The notes under the pieces: generated by a model
What the model saw: the letters and a program-made list of their open reading frames with translations, nothing else
The model's database searches: none
Told to the model about the DNA's origin: nothing
Assembly (NCBI GenBank): GCA_964415975.1
Contig: CAYQCN010000018.1
Coordinates: 1 to 15,849, forward strand
Source of the DNA: CAYQCN01 sp964415975
GTDB taxonomy: Bacteria; Patescibacteriota; Saccharimonadia; QS-5-54-17
Length of the DNA stretch: 15,849 nt
Direction of reading: 5' to 3'
Part shown: positions 1-9,461 of the stretch, piece by piece
Numbering within the stretch: position 1 is the first letter of the stretch
Layout: each line of letters begins with the position of its first letter
Position numbers and translations under genes: made by a program

Positions 1-2255
1 TATGGACAGAGGATCACCTCAATGAAAACGATGAGGGCGTAACGATCCAAAATGGATTTTTGTCTGTGGCTCTTGGCTCTATAGAGCCATTTGGCTCTAG
101 CATAGACTGGAACGATGACACACTGTGGCTCTCCATTAACGTGGGTAATACAGATGATACGTGTAGCCCATTTGACAACTGTAATCCCGATGGCGAGATG
201 CTACCTATGAAACGCCTGACTGCTACGCCCTACTCACTAAATTCTGCCTTACTAGGCGGCATACCTAGTGGAGATTTTGTTCAGCTTGGTCGTGGCCTGC
301 AAGAGCTAGACTCTTCTGGCACCGCCATAAACATCAATCAAGTTGGTAGCGGTGACCTATTTGACCTACAGGCCGACAGCCAGACCATCTTACGGCTCAG
401 TCAATCTGGAGATATGGAGTTTGGTGGCGATGAAGACCGGTCGATTTCAGTAGCAACCGCTAGCTCAGGTGAGGGTCGAATACTGGCAATCTCCGCCGGC
501 GATGCCGCCGAAGGTAGCGATGAAGACGGTGGCGACTTGGTGCTCAGTGGCGGCAGTGGCGATGGTAGCGGCCAGGATGGCAATGTTCGCGTCGAAAGCA
601 TCCTCGAGGTCGTAAATCTAGCCGACGCAGACAACGATACCATAATATGCCACAACAGCTCTTTTGAGATAGCTAGCTGTGACAGCGACTTCGCTACAGA
701 GTCATACGTAACGCTGCAAAACGCATATGAAAATGGCAACACCATCCAGACCAGTGCAGGAGATGGTGACCTTATAACCAGTCTTGGCGATAACACCAAT
801 TTCCTTGTAGATTTAGAATCGGGATCCAATGGACGTTTCGCCGTTCAAGATGACGGTTCAGATGTACTAGGCGTGACCTCTTCTGACGTAAACGTCAATG
901 GCAATTTTCAGACTGTCGGCGAAACTGTAGCCCGAGCCGCTGATGATGGAGTCGGGACTTTTCAGCTGCAAAACGCAAACGGAGCCGCCCTATTCTCTCT
1001 TAATACCACCCAGGAAGAAAACATCGTAGCCAACAGCAGTGCAGAAGATGCTAGTTCTTTTACCACTGACTGGGTAGCCTTCGATGGCGATGGAGTTGCC
1101 AGCATATCAAGAAACGATACCGATGAAACCAATATCGCCAGTGGCGAGGCCTCAATCCAAATCCAAACTACCGACGATGCTAATGTTGGAGTCAGCAACA
1201 ATCTAGCCTCAAGCCCAGGCGCCGAAACTAGCTATAATGTCAGTTTTTCAGCCCGACTTGGATCTGGCCCTAGCTTCGAAGATTTAGAGGTTGCCTATTC
1301 GCCGGATGGTGGAGCCAGCGTAACTACTTGCGACAATAGCACTTATAGCACTAGAGAGATTGTTGACTCTGAATGGAGACGCGTAACCTGTGTAGTCACT
1401 ACCCCTACCGATACCCCTAGTCAGCCGATTCTCATCATCCGACAGTCAAGCGCACCCGGAGGCTCCCGCACCTTCTATATAGACAACGTCAGCATGATAG
1501 ACCAGAATGCATCGGCTGAAGGTAGCGCCAATTCATTGCGGGTCGGTGGCGCGACCAGTCAAGGCTTGACGCTTTTCACCCTAGACTCTTATGCCGACCT
1601 CCCCTTCGAAGGCGCCAACCAGGCCCTGGCCGGCTCTATGTATTTCGACACCACTCAAAATATGATGCAATGCTATGACGGCAGCGAATGGGGGCCCTGT
1701 GGCGGAGAGCAAGAGACCGACCGAGCAGTCACCCTTACACCTGAGTATTCAGGATCGGTGCTAAATGGAGACTCCACGCCGGGTGTTGGCGTCATGACAA
1801 CAGATTTCTGCGCCAACGACTCCGATCTAAGCGTTGGAGATCTGTGCGAGCCAGGTGAAACTCGCAACTTTTATCACTGGACATCACCCCAGCCCACCAT
1901 GCAATCATATAGCATTTTTGTCACCTATAAGCTGCCTGCCACATTTGAGACTTTTGCCGGTTCAGACACCATAGAGCTCACCTGGAGGACCGATTCCCAA
2001 GATGGAGTCGACGGAACTGTTACCTACCAGGTATTTCGAGAAAGTAGTAGCGGCGGAGTCACTTCCTGTGACGGCACAAATGAAAGCACCGAGGCCAATC
2101 CAGGTGCCGATGTATGGCACACTACTACATATGAGGGTGATGAGCTAGCCTGTGGCTTCAGCCCAAACGATTCAATCATATTCAAGATTAATGTCAGCGC
2201 CCAGGACAACGCCAACGTCTATGTCGAAGATTTAGATTTTACATACACATATTGA
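1..2255 (+). CDS. Large extracellular adhesin-like protein, 5' truncated by window edge
   Basis: The frame is open from base 3 with no start required, so this is the last ~750 residues of a longer protein; the TTG at 60 is not its start. The first residues (VTIQNGFLSVALGSIEPFG, then MLPMKRLTATPYSLNS and GDFVQLGRGLQ) match a recurrent CPR surface-protein module that precedes phage-tail-like or collagen-like stalk repeats. The middle is Asp/Ser/Gly-rich. Residues ~340-500 (VANSSAEDASSF...FYIDNVSMID) resemble a jelly-roll carbohydrate-binding module of the CBM_4_9 type. Next comes a short GSMYFDTTQNMMQCYDG segment, common in structural fibre proteins, and a Cys-containing C-terminal domain of ~170 residues. 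The stop TGA lies 10 bases before the ATG of the next gene, so the two are probably cotranscribed. A surface or attachment role is inferred; no catalytic motif is visible. Confidence 0.8.
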   Translation, partial: WTEDHLNENDEGVTIQNGFLSVALGSIEPFGSSIDWNDDTLWLSINVGNTDDTCSPFDNCNPDGEMLPMKRLTATPYSLNSALLGGIPSGDFVQLGRGLQELDSSGTAININQVGSGDLFDLQADSQTILRLSQSGDMEFGGDEDRSISVATASSGEGRILAISAGDAAEGSDEDGGDLVLSGGSGDGSGQDGNVRVESILEVVNLADADNDTIICHNSSFEIASCDSDFATESYVTLQNAYENGNTIQTSAGDGDLITSLGDNTNFLVDLESGSNGRFAVQDDGSDVLGVTSSDVNVNGNFQTVGETVARAADDGVGTFQLQNANGAALFSLNTTQEENIVANSSAEDASSFTTDWVAFDGDGVASISRNDTDETNIASGEASIQIQTTDDANVGVSNNLASSPGAETSYNVSFSARLGSGPSFEDLEVAYSPDGGASVTTCDNSTYSTREIVDSEWRRVTCVVTTPTDTPSQPILIIRQSSAPGGSRTFYIDNVSMIDQNASAEGSANSLRVGGATSQGLTLFTLDSYADLPFEGANQALAGSMYFDTTQNMMQCYDGSEWGPCGGEQETDRAVTLTPEYSGSVLNGDSTPGVGVMTTDFCANDSDLSVGDLCEPGETRNFYHWTSPQPTMQSYSIFVTYKLPATFETFAGSDTIELTWRTDSQDGVDGTVTYQVFRESSSGGVTSCDGTNESTEANPGADVWHTTTYEGDELACGFSPNDSIIFKINVSAQDNANVYVEDLDFTYTY

Positions 2256-2265
2256 TTTGAGAAAT

Positions 2266-5200
2266 ATGAAAAAAGCTCTATTCAATAAATCTACAAAACC
2301 ACAAAACGCCGAGACCAAATCGGCCTATAGTCGCTCCCGTAGAAGAGTTTTCAATAAGCCAGCGCAGCGACAAGTGGCTGGCTTTAGCGTTCTAGCAGCA
2401 ATCGGTATCGGAGCAATATTTATCAGCACAACCCAAGCCGACTTTCATTTGTCACCACAGGCAGAGCAGCTAGTTGGAGAGCCTCAGCCAATATTAGCTC
2501 CACACCTAAAGCGGGATGATGAATCCGGTAGCTTCGAATACAACAAAAACTACCAGCCTCAGACTGGACTCGCTGGCCAAGAAACAGCCCCTGGATTTAG
2601 CGCCAGCTTTGACGCAGACTCCACTCTTGGCACAACAGTCACAGATCCGGTCACAAATGCCCATCTTACCTTTAAGCCTAAATTCGATCTTGATGAGCCA
2701 ATCCAAGATGAAAACCGACTAATCTACCCGCTTCAATCTAAAGACGGAGCTAAGATCGTATCATTACAAGCCAGCGGCTTTAAAGAAGACATAATCTTAA
2801 ATCAAGACCATGGCGACAGCTTAGAGTTTAGCTACAAACTAAGCCTCTCATCGGGCACTGAAGCCCGCCTAGAGTCTGATGGTTCGATAGCGATTTACGG
2901 ACTAGACCAGGCGCTTGCTGGCGATATATCCACGGCCAATGAGCAGGACGAGGAGCTGCTAAGCCAGTTCCGCAACAACGCTGAAAAAACCAATCTTTTG
3001 TTTACTATACCGGCTCCTTTCGTTAAAGAGATAAACACACCAGACAGCGAAGTCGATACCTACTTCACACTCGCAGACGAAGTTCTCACCATCCATAGCG
3101 AAGGCCTTAGCCAAGCCAGCTACCCATTGAGTATCGACCCTAGCGTCTATGTCGAATCAGCTCGCGAGATGATGCGTGGCAACCCAGAAACCAATATCGA
3201 CTTCGACACCGACAATCAGCTCATCAGACAGAACTCACTAAGTGGCGCCAATTTCAACCAATGGAATGAGACTCTAGATATCAATCAAGGCACTTGGGGC
3301 GGGGCGACTGCTGTCGCCGGTGGTAATATTTATTTGGCCGGGGGTAGCAATGACTCAGGAGTCAGCGATGATGTGTACTGGGCTAGGCTCGACAGCCAAA
3401 ATAGTCATATATCCTCACCTAATCCTGGCGATGGAACCTGCGAAGGATGGTGCACCGATGAAGGTTATAGCCTACCTGAACCGCTACAAGGACACACCTT
3501 GTCTGCATACAATGGCTACCTATACGTCATAGGCGGGCAAAACGGATCCAGTGAATTTTCCGACTCTGTATATATCGCCAAGCTTGGCTCTAATGGCGAA
3601 CCTAGACTATGGCACCCTGATAGCGATGATGAAGAAGACTGGGTCTATTGGTATCAAAGCGAAAGCCTAGATATCGACCCGGGGCGCAGTTATCACGGCG
3701 CAGCCGTAGCTAAGAACCGGCTGTACATACTCGGCGGAGAGACGGAGGCAAACCCAGGCGGAACCTCGACGGTCGAGTATGCCGACATTCAACCAGATGG
3801 GACTTTAAGCCAATGGTCAAGCAACGACACAGAGCCCCTCCCTACCGGCTCTGGCAACCACCTTATCAGTGCCGAGATATACAACGACAGCCTGTATGTG
3901 ATAGGCGGTGTAGAGGGCGGTGTATCTACAGGCAATATCGTAGATACCGTCTTCTATGCCCCGCTAGATGACGGGGTCATGAGTGGCTGGAACGAGACCT
4001 CTCCGCTTTCATCCCCAAGAATGACAACCGGTGGAGATTTTACTGCCATCAGCAACGGCTACATGTATCAGTCTGGTGGCTGTCAGGCTGTAAATGAGGA
4101 GGACTTAGAAAACGAAATTGAAGAAGGCGTCTACTGCACTGAAGCGGCTGAGACTACACAGTTTGCCTCCATCAGCGCTAACGGCGGCCTATCTCAATGG
4201 AAAGATGTATCAAATGGCGACACGCCATTTTTCGCTCACAACATCAATGCCTGGAATGGAGTTCTCTACCGTAGCGGCGGCTGCAGCGATCAAGACGATT
4301 CTGGTGGCTGCATATCGATCCATGACGACACTCATTACGCACCCATCAACCCCACTGGAGACATCTCTACATTTACTCAGTCAAGCCCGATCGACAGTGG
4401 CACATGTGACGGTGACGACCCTTACGACTGCGACCTCCCTCCAGCTGGAGATGGCTCTGCAGAAGGCGGGCAGTCTCTTAGTGCAACCGTAATGGTCAAT
4501 GGTTATATATATGTAATCGGAGGCTGCCAATCGGACGATTGTACAGACACTACAGGCAACACTTCATACGCACAGATATCGCCCCACGGCCACCTAGAAG
4601 CGCCAGATGAATGTGACGGCGATTACGCCGGTGCATGGTGCGTCGATAGCACCAATCAGATCAACGGCAACAGCGGTGTAGCAGCGGCTAGCGCGACTAC
4701 TTTCACGGACACTATATATGTAGTTGGTGGTGTAGATGGCAACGGCAACACCAATGCCATCTTCTACAATGAAATTGAGCCTGATGGCACCTTGAGTGGT
4801 GGCTGGCAATCGCAAGATTTGAGCGGTGGCGCCGGTATCGGCGCTAGCGATGTCGCCTACGCCTTTACCCATACTCGCTCTAACCCCTTCTCGGCAGAAA
4901 CAACACCTGGCAATTTATATATCTTTGGTGGCTGCGAAGAGACTTCTGGCGCAGACTGCATAAATGACAGCTACACAGACTCTGTATACAAATGTGACAT
5001 TCAAGCTGATGGATCTATAGACAATTGCGCTACAGACGACCAGCTTCAGATAGACTCTGTCAGCGGCTCTAGTGACCCCGGACTAGCCATGCACTCTGGC
5101 GCGATTTACGCCGATTATGTATATCTTGTAGGCGGAAGGGCGCCGAGCGTAGCAGACGTAGATTCTGTTCGCTACGCCCAGTTCGACAACGACAACAACG

Positions 5201-7617
5201 TAGTAGAAGTCGACAACTCCGGCTGGGAGGAGTCCAGCTCCACTCTTACCAATGGCATATCGGCCGGCAACAGCTTCGCCCACAACGGATATATATATTC
5301 ACTGGGCGGCCTCAATGATGAGCAGAGCGAAATATTAGATGAGGTCGAGTTCGCTCAGATTGACCCTAGCGACGGTAGTCTAAGCCCGTTCGCCGCGTCT
5401 AACACCACCATCGGACAACGCTGGGGCCACGGGGTGGCAGTATCAAGCGCTAAAGCTTACATATTTGGCGGGTGTGAAGCCGGAAATAGCATTGATAGCT
5501 GTAGCCAGCTAGATTCATCGGTACTCACCATACAAATTCACAATAATGAAAGCGGCGCCGCACAAAGTTATGAATCGGCAGACAACCTATTCGATACCGA
5601 TCGTATTGCGGCTAGCTCTGCTGTCGTAGATGGCTACCTGTATATTGCCGGTGGGTGTATCGACAGCGCCAGCTGTGAAGACATAACCGACAATGTCCAA
5701 TACGCGCCCATCGACTCTCAAGGCAATGTCGGCAGCTGGAGCGCCACTTCGTCCTTGCCCGATGTCAGAGCCTGGGGACGGCTAGAAGCTGTCGGAGGCA
5801 CGCTCTACTATATAGGCGGCCAAAATGGACCTCTGAATCCAGTAGATGATGTTTACTACGCCGAAACTGACTCTGGCAATATAAGCTCCTGGAGCACATC
5901 TACCTATTCCCTACCCGAACCGCTTACTTTACACAGTACAGCTGTTTGGGAAGATAGGATCTATGTGTCTGGCGGCGAGAGCAGTAGTCGTGAGCCGCGA
6001 GATAATGTATATGTCAGCCCCGACCTTAGCTCGGATGCCGACCTGTCAGAAGATTGGGCAACTGCGACCAGCTTCAATGTCGATCGCAGAGGTCATACTC
6101 TCATAGCCTATGCCGACAACCTCTACATATTAGGAGGCTATGATGGCGACAATTACCTAAACGACGTGCAGGTCGCGCCTATCAACTCAGACGGCACTTT
6201 AGGCGACTGGAAAATCACTGCCACCATGCCCAAAGCCATTCAGCAGGCAGATGGCTTTGCAGCCAATGGCTATATATACCTTTTCGGCGGCAGAACCGGT
6301 GATGAAGAGGAAGACTGCCTCGACACTACCTATGTAGCTCCAGTCAATATCAACAATGAAAACGGTGAGGCTCCTGGCTTAGGCAACTGGTATCAAGCTG
6401 GTTCAAGATTTGGCGGTGAGAGATTCGGCATATCTGCCTCATACTATGAGGGGCGATCTTACCTGCTCGGTGGCGGATGCGCTGAGCTGTTAAACGTTTC
6501 TGAAACCTTCGAAGAGCCCGGGGAGTTTACTTTTACACCGCCTGAAGACACTGCCGAGGTTGTAGTAGAGGCCTGGGGTGCTGGTGGTGGCGGTGGTCAA
6601 GGAGAAGATGGCGGGGATAACGCTGCCGGCGCCGGTGGTGGTGGTGGTGGCTACAGTCGAGGCTCAATGCCGGTACAGCAACAAGGCTACACTCTTAATG
6701 TTGGCGGGGGTGGAGGCCCAGGCTCTGACGGTGGCAATTCTTGGTTCGATGATGAAAGCTCAATATTTGCAGAAGGCGGTGAAGGTGCTAGCTGGGGCCC
6801 AAGCTTTGGCTCAGGAGGTAGCGCTAATATAGGTAACGAAGCTACTTTTAGCGGCGGTGATGGTGGTACAGGATTTGATACAGCCCAGCCATTCAACCGT
6901 CGCGGTGGAGGTGGTGGTGGCTCGGCCTTCAACAACGCTGATGGTGGAGATGGTGAAGACGGTAGTGGCCAGGCAGGTAGCGGTAGTGGCGGTGAAGGTG
7001 AGGGTGACGGCGGTGATGCTAGCGTAGATGAAGGCACTGGTGACTCTGGGCAGACTCCTGGAGGTGGTGGTGGCGGCGGTGGCTATCGCGGAATTGGTGG
7101 TGGTGGCTCTGATGGCTTGGTAGTTGTGTTTTATGACGAGTGGAGTGAGCTTGTCTTAACTGGTGCTAATCGAGTATCGGTCGGCAACCTATTACCTCAG
7201 CCTCAAGTAGCCGACTACTCTTACATGATAGATGCAGAGACCGAAATCTTCCCAACCCATTGGTTGATCGGGGGTGCCAATGATTCAATATACCCCCCAT
7301 GGAGTAGCACCCACCAATCTTCCACCGGCGCCGAATCTGCCTGGGGTGAAGCCACTAATTTCGAGAGCGTCCCTCTTTTCGAGCCACAGGAGTATACCGC
7401 ACTAGACACATCTGCAGATCCAACCGACTTCGCTAGATACTACTACTTCACCTTCTCAATAGATCAGTCGCATACTTTTGGCTTCGGTAGTAGTCCCGCT
7501 AGTTCCCCGAGTATAAGCAGCCTCTCTCTATTTTTCGACCCAGACCCAGCCCGACGCATGCGCCATGACAAGACGTTTATGGATGGCAGACTGCAGCCAC
7601 TAAATACACCGTTTTAA
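2266..7617 (+). CDS. Giant membrane-anchored kelch-repeat and glycine-rich surface protein
   Basis: About 1783 aa from ATG 2266; an in-frame TTG at 2257 would add three residues and neither start has a clear Shine-Dalgarno. The N-terminus is basic, followed by one hydrophobic segment (~38-54, FSVLAAIGIGAIFIS), i.e. a signal anchor or signal peptide. Residues ~60-330 form a conserved-looking pre-propeller region (EDIILNQD, LLFTIPAPFVKEI, YPLSIDPSVY). Residues ~350-1405 hold 18 kelch-like modules at ~60-residue spacing, each with a Y-hydrophobic-hydrophobic-x-GG core (YLYVIGG, RLYILGG, YIYLFGG), enough for three six-bladed beta-propellers. Six modules continue as GGC...C, suggesting disulfides. 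Residues ~1416-1625 are a poly-Gly domain opening with TFTPPEDTAEVVVEAWGAGG, as in phage-tail/Gly-rich receptor domains. The C-terminal ~155 residues end in SLFFDPDPARRMRHDKTF. Probably extracellular, for adhesion or recognition; the ligand is unknown. Confidence 0.9.
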   Translation: MKKALFNKSTKPQNAETKSAYSRSRRRVFNKPAQRQVAGFSVLAAIGIGAIFISTTQADFHLSPQAEQLVGEPQPILAPHLKRDDESGSFEYNKNYQPQTGLAGQETAPGFSASFDADSTLGTTVTDPVTNAHLTFKPKFDLDEPIQDENRLIYPLQSKDGAKIVSLQASGFKEDIILNQDHGDSLEFSYKLSLSSGTEARLESDGSIAIYGLDQALAGDISTANEQDEELLSQFRNNAEKTNLLFTIPAPFVKEINTPDSEVDTYFTLADEVLTIHSEGLSQASYPLSIDPSVYVESAREMMRGNPETNIDFDTDNQLIRQNSLSGANFNQWNETLDINQGTWGGATAVAGGNIYLAGGSNDSGVSDDVYWARLDSQNSHISSPNPGDGTCEGWCTDEGYSLPEPLQGHTLSAYNGYLYVIGGQNGSSEFSDSVYIAKLGSNGEPRLWHPDSDDEEDWVYWYQSESLDIDPGRSYHGAAVAKNRLYILGGETEANPGGTSTVEYADIQPDGTLSQWSSNDTEPLPTGSGNHLISAEIYNDSLYVIGGVEGGVSTGNIVDTVFYAPLDDGVMSGWNETSPLSSPRMTTGGDFTAISNGYMYQSGGCQAVNEEDLENEIEEGVYCTEAAETTQFASISANGGLSQWKDVSNGDTPFFAHNINAWNGVLYRSGGCSDQDDSGGCISIHDDTHYAPINPTGDISTFTQSSPIDSGTCDGDDPYDCDLPPAGDGSAEGGQSLSATVMVNGYIYVIGGCQSDDCTDTTGNTSYAQISPHGHLEAPDECDGDYAGAWCVDSTNQINGNSGVAAASATTFTDTIYVVGGVDGNGNTNAIFYNEIEPDGTLSGGWQSQDLSGGAGIGASDVAYAFTHTRSNPFSAETTPGNLYIFGGCEETSGADCINDSYTDSVYKCDIQADGSIDNCATDDQLQIDSVSGSSDPGLAMHSGAIYADYVYLVGGRAPSVADVDSVRYAQFDNDNNVVEVDNSGWEESSSTLTNGISAGNSFAHNGYIYSLGGLNDEQSEILDEVEFAQIDPSDGSLSPFAASNTTIGQRWGHGVAVSSAKAYIFGGCEAGNSIDSCSQLDSSVLTIQIHNNESGAAQSYESADNLFDTDRIAASSAVVDGYLYIAGGCIDSASCEDITDNVQYAPIDSQGNVGSWSATSSLPDVRAWGRLEAVGGTLYYIGGQNGPLNPVDDVYYAETDSGNISSWSTSTYSLPEPLTLHSTAVWEDRIYVSGGESSSREPRDNVYVSPDLSSDADLSEDWATATSFNVDRRGHTLIAYADNLYILGGYDGDNYLNDVQVAPINSDGTLGDWKITATMPKAIQQADGFAANGYIYLFGGRTGDEEEDCLDTTYVAPVNINNENGEAPGLGNWYQAGSRFGGERFGISASYYEGRSYLLGGGCAELLNVSETFEEPGEFTFTPPEDTAEVVVEAWGAGGGGGQGEDGGDNAAGAGGGGGGYSRGSMPVQQQGYTLNVGGGGGPGSDGGNSWFDDESSIFAEGGEGASWGPSFGSGGSANIGNEATFSGGDGGTGFDTAQPFNRRGGGGGGSAFNNADGGDGEDGSGQAGSGSGGEGEGDGGDASVDEGTGDSGQTPGGGGGGGGYRGIGGGGSDGLVVVFYDEWSELVLTGANRVSVGNLLPQPQVADYSYMIDAETEIFPTHWLIGGANDSIYPPWSSTHQSSTGAESAWGEATNFESVPLFEPQEYTALDTSADPTDFARYYYFTFSIDQSHTFGFGSSPASSPSISSLSLFFDPDPARRMRHDKTFMDGRLQPLNTPF

Positions 7618-7679
7618 ACTTGCGTTACAATAAAAGCCATGACGGCCCGCCTAAATGGCCGGAGTATGGAGCCCGATCA

Positions 7680-8273
7680 ATGGATGGACTAAATCGCAGA
7701 CAGAAACCCACTCAAAAGCCCAGTCGACCACCTTCAGGTCGAACTGCACCCTCGAGCAAACAGTCCAGGCTAAAAAAACTAAACCCCAAAACCATACTAG
7801 CTATTGCAGTTATAGCTCTATTAGCAGTATCTGTATTGGTGTGGCTTAACTCATCATCCACCGAGCCAGTCGAGCCCGAATCACTCACCCCGCTAGAACA
7901 GGCCGAAGATTACTACGACCCTCTCATACCTGATGGCCGAGGCAAAGCCGAAATCGACTTCCACTTTGATTCTGAGATAAGAGTGTTCAGCTTTAACGAT
8001 GTGTATAACGACGTGCCGTTAATAATCAGCCAGCAGCCCGCCCCAGACAATATCAAAGCCGACCCAGAAGAGCTAATCGATATAGCTAGGCAGATGAGAG
8101 CGGAAAACTCAATAGACACCAACCGCGGCACAGCCTATATCACATCAGAAGACGACTCCTCCAGCCAAACCGCTATTTTCACTGCTGACGAAATCTTGGT
8201 CTTCATACAATCAAGTAGGACCCTGACATTCGAAGAGTGGCAGAGCTATATCAACGACCTATCCAGGTATTAA
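7680..8273 (+). CDS. Single-pass membrane protein, CPR conserved hypothetical type
   Basis: I place the start at ATG 7680 (197 aa), which has GGAG at 7668-7671, 8 nt upstream. An in-frame TTG at 7620 would give 217 aa but has no supporting site. The N-terminus (~1-37) is rich in Arg, Lys, Pro and Ser. One transmembrane helix follows at ~38-56 (TILAIAVIALLAVSVLVWL). The ~140-residue acidic C-terminal domain (SFNDVYNDVPLIISQQPAPD, then TAYITSEDDSSSQTAIF and ILVFIQSSRTLTFEEW) would be extracytoplasmic. I recall similar VPLIVSQQP-type membrane proteins from Saccharibacteria, but no function is known to me. It follows the kelch gene by 62 bp on the same strand and is probably cotranscribed with it. 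The 3' end faces the minus-strand gene ending at 8298. Confidence 0.8.
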   Translation: MDGLNRRQKPTQKPSRPPSGRTAPSSKQSRLKKLNPKTILAIAVIALLAVSVLVWLNSSSTEPVEPESLTPLEQAEDYYDPLIPDGRGKAEIDFHFDSEIRVFSFNDVYNDVPLIISQQPAPDNIKADPEELIDIARQMRAENSIDTNRGTAYITSEDDSSSQTAIFTADEILVFIQSSRTLTFEEWQSYINDLSRY

Positions 8274-8297
8274 GCCAATCTACATCGGCAGGAAGCC

Positions 8298-8861
8298 TTA
8301 CTCTTCTAGGCTATCTTGATCCTGTTGCTCTTCCCAGGCCTCTAAATCATCTACTACCTCTATCTCACTTCGGACCATGCCAGAATTCTCGTTCCAGCTA
8401 CAAATCGTCTCAATCGGCCATTCACCTTCTGGGGTCGAATCCTCAACCGTCCAGGTCCAGCTCGCCATACCATACCTATCGGCAGTCCTTGACATAAGTC
8501 CACTGTCTTCACTTCTCTCGCCATCGTACTCTACTTCTATATCGCACTCAGCGCCCCGCAGCGTACGTACCTCAAAAGTAGCGTTCGAGCCTGCCTCTAC
8601 TGGAGAGGTTAAGGCCTGAACCGACACCCCCACCCTAGCGTCTTCATCAGGCTCTTCTGCCTCCATGGATGGCTCGTGATAATACTGCGTGTCTTCTGGT
8701 GGTTGCTGCTCTGGCATCTCCTCCGGTTCATTCAAATACGTATAAACCGCCCCACCGCCAATCAATAACGTACCGACCACCAACGCACTACCCAGCGCAT
8801 AAAGCAAAGACTTAGGCACTCTAAATCTTGGCTGTTTGGCAACGTAATCTTTCTTGGTCAT
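8298..8861 (-). CDS. Single-pass membrane protein with Ig-like extracellular domain
   Basis: 187 aa. A short basic N-terminus (TKKDYVAKQPRFRVPK) precedes one transmembrane helix at ~19-43. An acidic, Pro/Glu-rich linker runs ~45-77. A ~95-residue beta domain follows (VGVSVQALTSPVEAGSNATF, then GLMSRTADRYGMASWTWTVE and PEGEWPIETICSW). The GL-x-S-x-TAD-x-x-G-x-x-SWTWTV pattern with a G-x-W-P-I strand is typical of bacterial Ig-like domains that carry extracellular modules. Two cysteines, C106 and C154, could form a disulfide in that domain. The start ATG 8861 lies 8 nt after a perfect TATAAT with an upstream TGG (extended -10), so the transcript should begin almost at the start codon. It converges on the membrane-protein gene ending at 8273, with 24 bp between. 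Confidence 0.8.
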   Translation of the reverse strand: MTKKDYVAKQPRFRVPKSLLYALGSALVVGTLLIGGGAVYTYLNEPEEMPEQQPPEDTQYYHEPSMEAEEPDEDARVGVSVQALTSPVEAGSNATFEVRTLRGAECDIEVEYDGERSEDSGLMSRTADRYGMASWTWTVEDSTPEGEWPIETICSWNENSGMVRSEIEVVDDLEAWEEQQDQDSLEE

Positions 8862-8869
8862 TGCCTTGC

Positions 8870-8875
8870 ATTATA
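8870..8875 (-). promoter_or_regulatory. Extended -10 promoter of the Ig-like membrane protein gene
   Basis: The minus strand reads TGG then TATAAT, followed by 8 nt and the ATG at 8861. There is no good -35 17 nt upstream, so activity would rest on the extended -10. Transcription would start within about 1-2 nt of the start codon. Confidence 0.5.
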
Positions 8876-8939
8876 CCAGCTCAAGCCTGCGCCACTCTTC
8901 GAAACTTCTCTGGTGTCACCAAAAAATCGACGCTATAGC

Positions 8940-9314
8940 TTACAAGCTAAAATTATCTCGCAGCTTATCGGCCAAAGAAAAATCCTCTATCTCTTGCGGT
9001 TCGTGACTAAGCGCCGTGAAGCCTTTCTCTTCTCGTCTTGGCACCAAGTGCCAGTGGACATGATTGACCTCATCCATATAGAGCAAGTACACCTTGTCTA
9101 AACCCAAAGACTCAAGCAGTGCGTCTCTTACCCGCTCGACTGCCCACATCAAGTGCTCATAATTATCTCGCGATAACAAGTGCAGATCTTCGACATCGTC
9201 TTTCCAGGCTACTACACAATGCCCCTCAGCAATCGGCGCATACGCCAGGCAAGCGTATAATCGCTCATCTTCATAAAATACTGCTTCAGGAGGCGATAAC
9301 TTTAAATATGACAT
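8940..9314 (-). CDS. HIT-family (histidine triad) nucleotide hydrolase/transferase
   Basis: 124 aa from ATG 9314; an alternative ATG at 9323 overlaps the predicted -10 element. The histidine triad is complete: H85-V-H87-W-H89-L-V followed by PRR. The middle His of the triad is the nucleophile in the HIT superfamily. The N-terminal half has the usual beta layout (FYEDERLYACLAYAPIAEGHCVVAWK), and the length fits Hint/Ap4A-hydrolase-like proteins (about 105-150 aa). Family members hydrolyse nucleotide phosphoramidates, Ap4A or related adenylates in the cytoplasm; which subtype this is cannot be told from the sequence. It lies between the Ig-like membrane protein gene and msrB on the same strand, with gaps of 78 and 147 bp, and appears to have its own promoter. 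Confidence 0.9.
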   Translation of the reverse strand: MSYLKLSPPEAVFYEDERLYACLAYAPIAEGHCVVAWKDDVEDLHLLSRDNYEHLMWAVERVRDALLESLGLDKVYLLYMDEVNHVHWHLVPRREEKGFTALSHEPQEIEDFSLADKLRDNFSL

Positions 9315-9321
9315 CACCAAC

Positions 9322-9327
9322 ATGATA
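9322..9327 (-). promoter_or_regulatory. Extended -10 promoter of the HIT gene
   Basis: The minus strand reads CTGG then TATCAT, followed by 7 nt and the ATG at 9314. TGG directly before the hexamer fits an extended -10. No convincing -35 is visible. The placement implies a leaderless mRNA and argues for the 9314 start over 9323. Confidence 0.45.
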
Positions 9328-9461
9328 CCAGAACCGATCGCCTCCCTGTAATAGGTGCAATTTAAAACTCTGCACTATGGTGAGCCCATTGCAAGGGGGA
9401 AGCTTATCGTAGCACTTCAAAATATCAGCACACGCAGGCAACACAAGCTAGCCGACACAGC

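Noticed and set aside
401..829. 142-codon minus-strand frame opposite the first adhesin gene
   Set aside because: Antisense shadow with no motif, no initiation site, and biased Ser/Pro composition from complementing Asp/Gly codons.
6687..7037. 116-codon minus-strand frame rich in Pro and Ser opposite the Gly-rich domain
   Set aside because: It is the complement of the GGT/GGC repeats in a clear plus-strand gene; its low complexity comes from that strand.
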